A DNA stretch of 64,000 nt from Dyadobacter luteus (GTDB lineage: Bacteria; Bacteroidota; Bacteroidia; Cytophagales; Spirosomataceae). The DNA lies in contig NZ_QNUL01000020.1 in NCBI RefSeq assembly GCF_003383615.1, positions 45,441 through 109,440 of the forward strand, given 5' to 3'. Both the position numbers and the translations under genes were made by a program. Under the pieces are notes generated by a model, which searched no databases, was not told the origin of the DNA, and saw only the letters and a list, made by a program, of their open reading frames with translations. Positions 23,652-31,602 of the stretch are shown piece after piece; position 1 is the first letter of the stretch, and each line of letters opens with the position of its first letter.

Positions 23652-24848
23652 ATGCAGATGTTCTCTGGCCTTGGCCGCTCCAGGTATGTTCCGATTCTTA
23701 TTCTTTACGCGTTAGTAATGATACAGTCCTGTAAAAAGGATCCGGCAAAAATGACTAAAGAAGAGCTGGTTTCAGAGCTAAGCAAGGATAAGACGTATTC
23801 TAAAATACTGGAGTATGCCCATTTCTCGGGAGTTAATACCTCAAAATTCGAAGCTTCCGCAGACAAAACACCGGTCTGGGGATTGTTGGAGGAAATAGGG
23901 TATGGACATAAACCATCAATAAGACATACAGAGAAGAAGTTAGGCGTCGACTCATCGCTTCTACGCGCCGTGGCGGAGGATCTTGTAAAAGGGCAATCGC
24001 CGGAGAAAGCGATGGAAAAGCTTGAACCGGTTTTTCCTGTTTATCGTAATCTGAAAATCCATTATGCAAGATTGATTAAGTCTGAGAAAAAGGATAGTGC
24101 TGCTGTAGTCGCTGAGAGTTTAAATGCTTATCGTTGGGTACATCGCCAGGCGCAGGGCGCTCCCCGTCTGGTACTAGTGAATATTCGCGGCGCTTATCTT
24201 ACAGGAATGGATTCCGCTGGTAAAGATGTAATCACAATGCGTACTATCGTCGGAAAAAAAGACACACCTACACCGACCATCGACACCTACGCAACAAGTA
24301 TTGTGACGCACCCGTACTGGAACGTGCCTAAGAGCATTGCCATCAAAGAGATACTACCAAAGGCAAAGCAGAACGGCTCTTATCTCGAAAAAAATAAAAT
24401 TGAAGTAATTGATAAGAAGGGTGAGGTAGTAGATCCTTCTCAACTGGACTGGGATGAGCTTTCGGCAGATAACTTCCCTTATCGGTTCCGCCAGGAAACA
24501 GGGGAAGATAATTCGCTGGGACTTTTGAAGGTAGAAATCAAAAATCCACTGGCGATTTATCTCCATGATACTAACGCAAGGTATTTGTTCAAAAGTGAAA
24601 ACCGTTACCGTAGCCACGGCTGCGTGCGCGTGGAGCACCCGACCGATTTGGCCAATTTTATGGCAGGTAGTGAGCTTTTAAAAAGTGATTTTCTTACCGA
24701 ACCTGATACGGTGAGTACGCCTCCCAAATGGCATAAACTTCAGAAACGAATTCCTGTTTTCTTATTTTACCTTGGGGCAGACTGTAACGAAAAAGGTGAT
24801 CTGATCTATTTTGATGACGTATACAGGCGAGGAGTTCCTAAGGTTTGA
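23652..24848 (+). CDS. L,D-transpeptidase (YkuD domain), probable lipoprotein
   Basis: 398 residues from the ATG at 23652 (23658 equally possible). The N-terminus has a hydrophobic stretch ending LVMIQSCKKD, a plausible lipobox with Cys at about residue 27. A helical region (30-150) precedes the YkuD domain (about 155-370), whose catalytic motif is YRSHGCVRVEHP with the nucleophile Cys. L,D-transpeptidases cross-link peptidoglycan meso-DAP stems (3-3 links) or attach proteins to the wall. The family subtype resembles YcbB/LdtD in having a long N-terminal part. Its 3' end overlaps the convergent second transpeptidase gene by 43 bp. Confidence 0.9.
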   Translation: MQMFSGLGRSRYVPILILYALVMIQSCKKDPAKMTKEELVSELSKDKTYSKILEYAHFSGVNTSKFEASADKTPVWGLLEEIGYGHKPSIRHTEKKLGVDSSLLRAVAEDLVKGQSPEKAMEKLEPVFPVYRNLKIHYARLIKSEKKDSAAVVAESLNAYRWVHRQAQGAPRLVLVNIRGAYLTGMDSAGKDVITMRTIVGKKDTPTPTIDTYATSIVTHPYWNVPKSIAIKEILPKAKQNGSYLEKNKIEVIDKKGEVVDPSQLDWDELSADNFPYRFRQETGEDNSLGLLKVEIKNPLAIYLHDTNARYLFKSENRYRSHGCVRVEHPTDLANFMAGSELLKSDFLTEPDTVSTPPKWHKLQKRIPVFLFYLGADCNEKGDLIYFDDVYRRGVPKV

Positions 24849-25591
24849 TTCGCTTCATCATCGGTAAGTCCGGCCAGTAGTTGCGATTTTTTTGTGTACT
24901 GTTGGTCAAGAGAATAGATGAATAGTCCGGCTCCGTTATACAACAGGTTGATAAGCGCTTTGCTGTCAGCGATAGATACTGCAGGACAACCCAGACTGCG
25001 CCCAAGGCGCCCGGTGTTTTTGATAAATGATTCGCTTACATAGTCGGCTCCGTGCATGACAATGGCGCGTTGCAAAGCTCTGTCGTTGATGCCTTTTTCT
25101 ATTCCTTCGAGACGAAGAGATAGTCCGTGCTTACCCATATAGGTGCCAAGCGTGCGGTAAAAGCCCAGACTCGACTGGTAGGATTCGTTGTTATTGGAAA
25201 ATTTTTTTGCAAACTCATCACCCGAATTCCTCCCATGGGCAACGTAGGTGTTCATTAAAATTTTCTTTTTGATCATATCAATTACATATAACCTTTTATT
25301 TCGCGAAGATTGGCTGAAATCTGCGATAGCCATCACGGGATTGGCCAGGTTCATCTTCTGAAATCCAAACCAGGCAGACTTAAAAGCCACCTGCGATAAT
25401 CCTTTTTCACCGAGGTGCAACGAGTCGTAAACTGCGACCCACTCCGGCTTAGACATTAATGAATCAGATTGAATTTGAAGTGTGTCTGAGTGAACAGACT
25501 TTGAATAAGAAAGATGATCAATTTTCTGGAAACCGAATGAAGCACTAAGCGCAACTACCACCGCCACCAACACTACCTGAGCTTTTGTCAT
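24806..25591 (-). CDS. murein L,D-transpeptidase catalytic-domain protein (YkuD_2 type)
   Basis: 261 residues with a signal anchor (MTKAQVVLVAVVVALSASFG). The catalytic domain (about 70-245) has the subfamily motifs YVAHGRNSG, GLSLRLEGIEKGIN, IVMHGADYV and the active-site GRSLGCPAVS with the Cys nucleophile. This is the YkuD_2 branch, distinct from the neighbouring YcbB-like enzyme. It probably modifies peptidoglycan in the periplasm. The gene faces its neighbour tail to tail with a 43-bp coding overlap, so antisense interference between the two mRNAs is possible. Confidence 0.9.
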   Translation of the reverse strand: MTKAQVVLVAVVVALSASFGFQKIDHLSYSKSVHSDTLQIQSDSLMSKPEWVAVYDSLHLGEKGLSQVAFKSAWFGFQKMNLANPVMAIADFSQSSRNKRLYVIDMIKKKILMNTYVAHGRNSGDEFAKKFSNNNESYQSSLGFYRTLGTYMGKHGLSLRLEGIEKGINDRALQRAIVMHGADYVSESFIKNTGRLGRSLGCPAVSIADSKALINLLYNGAGLFIYSLDQQYTKKSQLLAGLTDDEANQTLGTPRLYTSSK

Positions 25592-26037
25592 TGAAGAATC
25601 GTTTAATTAAACAAGAATTTCCGGTTCAAAATGCTATGATTCCGAACGATCCGTTCATGTTGAACGATTGATCTACATTAAAGTTGTTCGGAAAAAGGAA
25701 GAAATGTCTTCCAGGGTATTATGATTAACAGCATGTTAGCGTGGAATGGTTCCGGAGGGCGGACCGGAATAAGTTTTCCAACTCAGTGAAACAGGCTTGA
25801 ACAGCATATGGCTGAAGCGATTTAAACTGCATGAATAGCATTTCAGCCAGGTTGTGTTAAACTAACAAGAAACGATAAATATGTATCTTGTGTTAGGTTC
25901 TTATCATACAGGTCTTGCCTGTAATCGGGTCATTTTTTCAACCCGTATTTTGTCCGTTTCGGTATAATTCCGTTTCATAAACCGCACAGAATCTAACAAC
26001 TTTGTTTAAGCAAATTCTGCGCTTACCCAAATATTGA
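25592..26037. other. divergent intergenic region with inverted repeats
   Basis: 446 bp between divergently transcribed genes. No coding sequence is seen. Inverted repeats: CTAACAAGA/TCTTGTGTTAG (25862-25896) and CGGGT/ACCCG (about 25929-25945), plus GAACGATCCGTTC-like palindromic sequence near 25643. No -7 box matching TAnnTTTG was convincing. Confidence 0.4.
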
Positions 26038-26925
26038 GTGCCATTACTTCATCAGCTTATGACTGCTTCGAAAGAATCCAAAACTATTTACGAGAAAACA
26101 TTATTGTTTACGGCGTCATCCCTCTCATCACTGCTATATTTTTTCCTTCATCGTGTATTCAGGTATCGCCGTGAGGTAGTTAGTGCTAATTTGCTGGCAT
26201 CGTTCCCTGATAAAAATGCGCGGGAAATCAGAAAAATGACCACCTCATATTACAAACATATGGGTGACCTGATCATAGAGCCTATACTTTTTATCCTGAT
26301 AGGAAGTAAGGGGCGCAGTAAACTAGCCAGGTATAGTAATATTGAGTTTGTTGAAAAATTCTATGAGCACAAGAGGAACGTCGTGGCGCTGGCGTCGCAT
26401 TATGGGAATTGGGAATATCTCATCAATATTCCGAAAATGACCAGATTTTCTCTCATTACTGCTTACAGTCCATTAACTCAAAAGTTTGCCAACAAGTGGT
26501 TGCTGAAAATAAGATCTTTGTATGGGGTTAACCTTATTGCGAAAAATAGTTTTTATAAGGGAGTATTGACTACGATGCGGAGCGCCGTAAATCCTATTAT
26601 AACCGTAGTTATCGCGGATCAGCGACCGGCTCCGGGAAGTAATAAGTATTTTGTCGATTTTCTGGGGCAATCAACCTGTGTTCAGCTTGGCGCTGAGCGA
26701 CTTGCCAATGCGTCTGGCTCAGTGGTTCTTTTTCTGGAATGTCAGAAAAAAGCCAGGTTTCATTACGAATATACCTTCCATTCTCTGGGAGATGAGCAAA
26801 CCAGTGCTAAACCCCTGAGTATTACGCAAGCCTATTACAATATGTTGGAAAAGAATATAATCGCCTCACCGAATCATTGGCTTTGGTCGCATAAGAGGTG
26901 GAAGCCTGTTGCAGGCAAAGCGTAA
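26038..26925 (+). CDS. lysophospholipid/lipid A acyltransferase (LpxL/HtrB family)
   Basis: 295 residues from a GTG at 26038, or 288 from the ATG at 26059; both keep the domain. One hydrophobic segment (about 22-40) anchors it. The acyltransferase motif is LASHYGNWEY (His-x4-like block, about 118-127), followed by DQRPAPGS and HWLWSHKRWK near the end, typical of the LABLAT superfamily that adds secondary acyl chains to lipid A. The Bacteroidota form usually adds one chain. It acts at the inner leaflet of the inner membrane. Not part of an lpx cluster here. Confidence 0.88.
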   Translation: MPLLHQLMTASKESKTIYEKTLLFTASSLSSLLYFFLHRVFRYRREVVSANLLASFPDKNAREIRKMTTSYYKHMGDLIIEPILFILIGSKGRSKLARYSNIEFVEKFYEHKRNVVALASHYGNWEYLINIPKMTRFSLITAYSPLTQKFANKWLLKIRSLYGVNLIAKNSFYKGVLTTMRSAVNPIITVVIADQRPAPGSNKYFVDFLGQSTCVQLGAERLANASGSVVLFLECQKKARFHYEYTFHSLGDEQTSAKPLSITQAYYNMLEKNIIASPNHWLWSHKRWKPVAGKA

Positions 26926-26961
26926 GGGAATGAGGTTGCAACAAAAGCATATTGATTTTAA

Positions 26962-26969
26962 TATCTTTG
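26962..26969 (+). promoter_or_regulatory. candidate -7 box of the DinB/YfiT-like gene
   Basis: TATCTTTG is an exact TAnnTTTG box 46 bp before the ATG; a TTG at 26936 is slightly far (23 bp). Confidence 0.5.
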
Positions 26970-27014
26970 CCTATTCAATAGCAGACTTATCGCCCGGCAC
27001 AACTCCCATCTTCA

Positions 27015-27533
27015 ATGACAGATCGTAAATTTCCCATCGGACCATTTGTATTAAAGCATACGTACACCCGTGAAGAACTTGAAAATATTATTTTGAGTAT
27101 TTCTTCGGCACCGTCGGAATACCGCCAATTGGTTGCAAATCTTCAGGAAGAAACACTGTTGAAAGGTTATCGGGAAGGGAGCTGGAATATCCGCCAGCTG
27201 ATACACCACGTCGCGGATATTGCTTTGCTTCACTATTTCAGAATGAAAAAGGTCATCACAGAACCCGGTTCCGATATGGCTTTGATCAATATGGATGCAT
27301 GGGCAAGTACAACCGATTCTTTACATGGTCCGGTGGAAGATTCGCTGACTATGTTCGAATCAATCACTAAACGATACGTAATTCTGATCAATTCGCTAAG
27401 TGAAGATGAAAAGGCATTGACCTATTTTCATCCCGTGCGGCAAATCTTGCTGGATCAGCGCCAGGCAACGGCTATGTCTGCATGGCACGTATGGCATCAT
27501 CTGGCCCATATTCGCCTGGCTATAGAAGACTAG
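27015..27533 (+). CDS. YfiT/DinB-like metal-dependent hydrolase or thiol transferase
   Basis: 172 residues forming a four-helix DinB-like bundle. The N-terminus PIGPFVLKHTYTREELENII and the metal-ligand histidines in IRQLIHHVADIALLHY (about 62-77) and WHVWHHLAHIRLA (about 156-168) match the YfiT subfamily. Relatives are bacillithiol S-transferases or Ni/Zn-dependent hydrolases of unknown substrate. A promoter-like box precedes it. It is convergent with the YciI gene. Confidence is high for the family, low for the substrate. Confidence 0.88.
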   Translation: MTDRKFPIGPFVLKHTYTREELENIILSISSAPSEYRQLVANLQEETLLKGYREGSWNIRQLIHHVADIALLHYFRMKKVITEPGSDMALINMDAWASTTDSLHGPVEDSLTMFESITKRYVILINSLSEDEKALTYFHPVRQILLDQRQATAMSAWHVWHHLAHIRLAIED

Positions 27534-27585
27534 GAGCGTATTTACATGGATCGCCCGAGCCGTGACTTCCGGGAAATGATTTTAT

Positions 27586-27885
27586 TCAAACTTTGGGTCT
27601 GGTAAGAAGAGTTTCCAGAGCAGGATGCGTTTGCGATGTCAGAAATTCTGTGACCTTGAATTCAGCGAGTTTATGAATGAAGAACGGATCGTCATTGATA
27701 ATCCTGTTCACCTCTTTTTCATCATCGGCTACACACAGTATAATGCCTCCGGTACGAGGTACTTTTCTGCCTGACGCTATGAAAATGTCATTCTCATAGT
27801 GTTGCTGAAGGTATCTGACATGATCGAACATGTGCTTATCAATTTCTTCAAGGGAAGCAGTATAGTTGATATCAATGATGAACAT
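27586..27885 (-). CDS. YciI-family protein
   Basis: 99 residues from the ATG at 27885 (MFIIDINYTASLEEID); the frame extends to 27924 without family sequence. The ferredoxin-like fold has the family His-Asp pair region: a conserved DHVRYLQQHYENDIFIASGR strand-helix, then GGIILCVADDEKEVNRIINDDPF. YciI proteins are small dimeric hydrolase- or isomerase-like proteins, some acting in aromatic ring or muconolactone chemistry, but most have no known job. It is upstream of the tandem 118-bp repeats, which lie between it and the Crp gene. Confidence 0.85.
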   Translation of the reverse strand: MFIIDINYTASLEEIDKHMFDHVRYLQQHYENDIFIASGRKVPRTGGIILCVADDEKEVNRIINDDPFFIHKLAEFKVTEFLTSQTHPALETLLTRPKV

Positions 27886-27944
27886 GGTAGTTAGTCTTTT
27901 GTTTCTGTATGATGTCAAAAACAATCATTCCAGCTGCCGTGTGC

Positions 27945-28182
27945 GCTGCTGGTTTGCACGCCTTTTCGGCGGTCTAAACGGAATTGAGTGATACTGACAG
28001 TGGGGAGTTTTGGGATTGGTGTTTTGCAGTTTCCGTTCAGCCTGCTATCGCATGCAGACCGGAGGCTGCCGGTTTGAACGCTTTTTGGAGGTCTAAACGG
28101 AATTGAGCGATACGTAATATTGGGAAGTTTCGGGATTGGCGTTGTGCATTTTCCGTTCAGCCTGCTGTCGCATGCAGACCGG
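27945..28182. repeat. tandem pair of 118-bp structured repeats
   Basis: Two units, 27945-28062 and 28065-28182, of equal length and roughly 80-85% identity by eye. Each has GGTCTAAACGGAA (27971, 28090) inverted against TTCCGTTCAGCC (28031, 28151), and ends TCGCATGCAGACCGG. The arms are conserved and the central loop (ACTGACAGTG versus CGTAATATT) is most divergent. No reading frame, no transposase. Could be a two-module structured RNA, an intergenic repeat family or a binding-site array. Confidence 0.8.
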
Positions 28183-28520
28183 TGAGATTATTTAGTTTGT
28201 TAATGAAGTGGGGAAAAGAGGTAGTGTGGTATAGCTAAATGTCCGTTGAGAACTACATTGCATTCCGGAATTAATTAAGAATGTAATGGGTCGTTACTTA
28301 TGTTCTTTATGCTGATGAAAGTTTTGCTACAAAATTCTACGGTTTTGTGCTTCATTTCAAGAATTAATTCTTCTATACTTGATAAATATCAACTTTGGAT
28401 AAAATATGACTTAAATTTGCCTGAGAGATAAATAGTACTGTTATGAATTCTCAGTTTACTACTAAATAGTGGTTAATTATTTCTATTTTGATTTGTGAGA
28501 TGCTGGCATAATTAAACTAC
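28183..28520 (+). promoter_or_regulatory. AT-rich leader of the Crp/Fnr gene
   Basis: No gene is seen. TAAATTTG at 28412-28419 is an exact TAnnTTTG box with a TTG 14 bp upstream, leaving a leader of about 95 nt before the ATG. Confidence 0.4.
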
Positions 28521-29135
28521 ATGATTCATTTTCTATCACATTTAAAACACCACAGGGTACTTGGGGAGTTATCAGAGACTGTTTTGCTGAGGATACTACA
28601 GAAATGTATGATCAGAACGGTATATCCAAGAGAGATACTTTTTGAGCAGGGCGGTAGCGATAATAATCTTTACTTTATCGTAAAAGGTGTTGTGAAGACT
28701 TCATTTAAATATAATAATGAAAAAATAAGCTCCATGTACTTTGGCGAAGGAGAGGGGATTACAAATGTAGATCCTGCATCTATTCCTGCTGATGAGTGGC
28801 TTATTTTTGAGGCTGTCACTCCCGTTACCACGATTTATATTGAGCAGACCAACTTCACTGATCTGATGGATGAATTTCCGGAAGTTCGTAGTATGCATGT
28901 CGGGAATTATGCAGCCACGCTCATCAAATATGAACAAAGGCTCAGGTCTTTATTGTGTCATTCGGCCAAAGACAGATATCGTCAATTCATTGAACAATAT
29001 GGTGAGCACATTTCCTATTTCACGCAAAAGGATATTGCTTCATATCTTTCTATCACACCTGAAACGCTAAGTCGTTTGAAAAAAAATGCTGCCGAGCATC
29101 ATGGAAAGGATTTGATTTTTGAAGATCAGGAGTAA
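28521..29135 (+). CDS. Crp/Fnr-family transcription regulator
   Basis: 204 residues. The cyclic-nucleotide-binding-like domain (about 12-125) includes VYPREILFEQGGSDNNLYFIVKG-type strand pattern; the RxS cAMP contacts are not conserved, so a different signal or none is likely. A long dimer helix (about 115-140) leads to a short C-terminal winged helix with YFTQKDIASYLSITPETLSRLKK (about 158-180), where HTH recognition occurs. This is the common Bacteroidota Crp-like group of undefined signal. It is a lone gene with an AT-rich leader; targets are unknown. Confidence 0.88.
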   Translation: MIHFLSHLKHHRVLGELSETVLLRILQKCMIRTVYPREILFEQGGSDNNLYFIVKGVVKTSFKYNNEKISSMYFGEGEGITNVDPASIPADEWLIFEAVTPVTTIYIEQTNFTDLMDEFPEVRSMHVGNYAATLIKYEQRLRSLLCHSAKDRYRQFIEQYGEHISYFTQKDIASYLSITPETLSRLKKNAAEHHGKDLIFEDQE

Positions 29136-29200
29136 TTCTTAAACATTACTTGTTATACCTGGAAATCCACTGATAACTACAGTAAATAAGGGATGGAGAG

Positions 29201-29557
29201 CTAGTTCTGGTAATCGACAAATATGTTAATCCATATAGCTCGCGCCACCCTGATGATGATCGGTTGCAGAGAAAAAAGCAGGAGTGTGATAACTACAAAA
29301 AACAAGTTCATATCCATGCGTACATACACGAGCAACAAAATGGAAAGCAGGGCCATGATGATGATCACAATTGGAAAGCTGGTCCACAAGGCTCCAATGT
29401 AGAAGCCAGGCTCCATCTTGAAATCCTGATCACATTTCGGACACCGATCCGGCATATCCAGCGCTCCCTTAAAACTATATGGATTGGATTTGATAAACAG
29501 ATCTCCTTTATGGCAGCGGGGACATTTTAGTCGGCTAATGCTATACAATTTCGACAT
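29201..29557 (-). CDS. DUF983 zinc-ribbon membrane protein
   Basis: 118 residues. Two Cys pairs, LKCPRCHKGDLF and DRCPKCDQDF, form a likely zinc ribbon at the N-terminus (about 13-43), followed by the family phrase MEPGFYIGALWTSFP and two membrane helices (about 58-75 and 82-105). This is the DUF983 family, uncharacterised, common in Bacteroidota and alphaproteobacteria. The ATG follows the MmcQ-like gene stop by 3 bp, so both belong to one transcript. Confidence 0.88.
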   Translation of the reverse strand: MSKLYSISRLKCPRCHKGDLFIKSNPYSFKGALDMPDRCPKCDQDFKMEPGFYIGALWTSFPIVIIIMALLSILLLVYVRMDMNLFFVVITLLLFSLQPIIIRVARAIWINIFVDYQN

Positions 29558-29560
29558 ACG

Positions 29561-29923
29561 TTATTTACTATTGTCCTGCTTTTGATCCAATTCTTTACAA
29601 AGTTTTGCAGAGGCTCTGTTTCTCCAGGCGTCGATCAGCAGCTTTTCCAGTAGTTCTGGCTGAATGTTGCCAAGTGTAACAAGTACATATTTGTAATTTT
29701 TGTAGTGCTCTGTTATAAAAAATGTATCAGGGTCTTTTTCTATCCATTTCTCCCTTTCGTTGGAGTGAAGCGCCAGAGTCTCCCCGTCTTCTTTCAATCT
29801 TGCAAATAGTTTGTCGGTGACATAAAAAGCGGGAGTATCAAAACATAACTTTTCTGTTACTGCAGGCAGAGCCAGTGCTGTTTTTCTTATAAAGTCGAGA
29901 TAGGGAGAAGAGAAAAATAACAT
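29561..29923 (-). CDS. MmcQ/YjbR-family protein
   Basis: 120 residues. A CyaY-like/YjbR fold with the family pattern LALPAVTEKLCFDTPAFYV, KLFARLKEDGETLALHSN and HYKNYKYVLV, then LIDAWRNRASAKL. YjbR proteins bind DNA weakly in vitro; their function is unknown. It has a Lys/Gln-rich tail. It is followed after 3 bp by the DUF983 gene and preceded by the unrelated hypothetical at 29947. Confidence 0.87.
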   Translation of the reverse strand: MLFFSSPYLDFIRKTALALPAVTEKLCFDTPAFYVTDKLFARLKEDGETLALHSNEREKWIEKDPDTFFITEHYKNYKYVLVTLGNIQPELLEKLLIDAWRNRASAKLCKELDQKQDNSK

Positions 29924-29946
29924 AACAGCGCTGTTTTATTATGGAC

Positions 29947-30453
29947 TCACGACTTTATGGGTTTCAATCCGTGCATCGACTTCGTGCCGATTTTGGGCAT
30001 TGCAACCAGTATTTTAAGTAGAGTGTCCTCTGCTTGGGGGAAATCTTTTCGATTTATGATATACCGGTCGATTATAAAATCAACTTCCTGTACAAAACTG
30101 ATTTGCTGGCCTTCATAATCTGAAAGGTTGTACAATTTCTTGTGCCAGATTGCCGCATCCAGATTTGCCTCCAGCGTATAAAGATTCTGGAAGCCATGAT
30201 CAAACTTGAACAGGATACCTTTTTCTGCATTGGCAATCAGACTTTCCGGATTGCCGGTCAATGTAATCGGCATGTAAGTCTCTTTGTCAAACACAAATCC
30301 GCCATGATTGGCTTTGATATACTCACGCATTTTTCTGGGCGCGTCGCCGATGTTGAGAACATCTACGAGTAAAATCTGGCTTGCAGAGTGAAATTGTCCT
30401 CTGTTGATAATGAGTGGTAATGTTGAGATTTGGATCATGCTCCTGAAAATCAT
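29947..30453 (-). CDS. hypothetical protein
   Basis: 168 residues (163 if it starts at the internal ATG at 30438, MIQISTLPLI). No signal peptide, membrane segment or known motif is apparent; the sequence is mixed alpha/beta with segments such as KMREYIKANHGGFVFDKETY and FVQEVDFIIDRYIINRKDF. Length, codon use and the clean frame support coding. It lies 23 bp upstream of the MmcQ-like gene on the same strand, so it may head a three-gene operon with DUF983 last. Confidence 0.6.
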   Translation of the reverse strand: MIFRSMIQISTLPLIINRGQFHSASQILLVDVLNIGDAPRKMREYIKANHGGFVFDKETYMPITLTGNPESLIANAEKGILFKFDHGFQNLYTLEANLDAAIWHKKLYNLSDYEGQQISFVQEVDFIIDRYIINRKDFPQAEDTLLKILVAMPKIGTKSMHGLKPIKS

Positions 30454-30585
30454 TTAGGTTGCAAAAATACGTGCTTCCTTTGAAAAAGGTTCAAACTTTA
30501 ACAAGATGACTGGAAATGAGGCCTGTTATTGGCACGATAATTTCGCAATGCCGGGTTTGTTAAACTGTTGTAAAACAATACAGAC

Positions 30586-30954
30586 ATGGTAAAGACTCAG
30601 CGATTTGTTGCCTTACTCGGAGATGGCCGGGAGCTCTTTCATGATACAGAGCTTGATTCTATCCTGCCCACCGAGCCGGTTGTGATTGATGCTTATGGAT
30701 TTTCAGATGCTTATCACTACGATGGGTATGTATTCCTCAATACTGATTGGTTTAATAAGTATAGTAAAAACTGGCAAACCGATAGTTCGGAAATTGATGC
30801 ATTGCTTGTAAAGTTAGTGCGGTATGCGCAGCCGGGATCGAAGTCAGAGAATCTGGTCAGGATTCAGGCATATTTGGCTGAGCCACCGGAAACGATCAGT
30901 GAGCGTGTAGAGATATGGAGGAGTTTCTACGATCCTGTTTTTACTGAGATATAA
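30586..30954 (+). CDS. hypothetical protein
   Basis: 122 residues, acidic, no signal peptide or membrane helix. The middle is aromatic-rich (AYGFSDAYHYDGYVFLNTDWF). No family is recognised. A strong inverted repeat at 31002-31031 ends both this gene and the convergent small secreted gene. Coding is supported by codon use and isolation of the frame, nothing more. Confidence 0.6.
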   Translation: MVKTQRFVALLGDGRELFHDTELDSILPTEPVVIDAYGFSDAYHYDGYVFLNTDWFNKYSKNWQTDSSEIDALLVKLVRYAQPGSKSENLVRIQAYLAEPPETISERVEIWRSFYDPVFTEI

Positions 30955-31001
30955 TTTTTTGCACGAGGGTCTCGTCAGTGCTGACTCCAAGCCGAAATAA
31001 A

Positions 31002-31031
31002 AAAGAGAGGAATCAACCGATTCCTCTCTTT
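31002..31031. terminator. bidirectional intrinsic terminator
   Basis: Perfect 13-bp stem AAAGAGAGGAATC/GATTCCTCTCTTT with an AACC loop between convergent genes. Confidence 0.85.
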
Positions 31032-31059
31032 AATCCCAACTTAACCCTTACTTAATATT

Positions 31060-31290
31060 TTATTTAGCTGATTTCAGTTTCAGCTCTACAAGACTTGCTT
31101 TTTGCTCTGCCGAATATTTTGTGTCAGCAGCCAATTTATCTTTCTGCGGAGCAGGACTTTCCAGTGCAGGAGCGCTTGCAGGCAAAGCATTTACCGGAGT
31201 AGCTGTTGCTTTATCTTCCGATTGGCCGGCAAATGTTAATGTTGAACCTAGTACAAATGTGCAGATCAGGATATTTGCTATATTTTTCAT
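31060..31290 (-). CDS. small secreted hypothetical protein
   Basis: 76 residues: a signal peptide (MKNIANILICTFVLGSTLTFA) followed by a low-complexity Ala/Pro/Lys region (PASAPALESPAPQKDKLAAD) and a charged tail. Mature part is about 55 residues and likely unstructured. No family is recognised. A -7-like box lies 46 bp upstream and a strong terminator just downstream, supporting a real monocistronic gene. Confidence 0.6.
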   Translation of the reverse strand: MKNIANILICTFVLGSTLTFAGQSEDKATATPVNALPASAPALESPAPQKDKLAADTKYSAEQKASLVELKLKSAK

Positions 31291-31602
31291 CTTCGTGATA
31301 TTTTCTTGTTTCTTTTATTTGTCTAATTTGACAATGCAAATATAACACACGTTTTATTCTGTTTTCTTAAAATAGTTATAAAAGTGTAAAAATAATTATG
31401 AGTGGTAATTGCTATGTATGAGTGGATATTGGTTCAAATTTCAAAAATAACAGTAAGTGGTAATATGAGATTTGTCATTTTATAGAAAAATATAAAATAT
31501 TAGTAAAATGCAATCATTTGTATTCTTTGTTAACGTTTACATAATATTTGGTATTTACTGATCTGACATGCCTAAGCGGAGGTATTTACTTATTTTTGAA
31601 GT
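31291..31602 (-). promoter_or_regulatory. AT-rich divergent region with a minus-strand -7 box
   Basis: TATATTTG on the minus strand (31337-31344) fits TAnnTTTG for the small secreted gene. On the plus strand TATTTTTG (31591-31598) is too close to the nhaA ATG to serve unless the real start is internal. Otherwise nothing is seen in this very AT-rich DNA. Confidence 0.4.

Noticed and set aside
27945..28182. Tandem repeat as a CRISPR array
   Set aside because: Only two long diverged units, no short identical repeats with unique spacers and no cas genes in the window.
31591..31598. nhaA promoter at TATTTTTG
   Set aside because: It ends 4 bp before the ATG, so transcription would start inside the gene; probably chance in AT-rich DNA.
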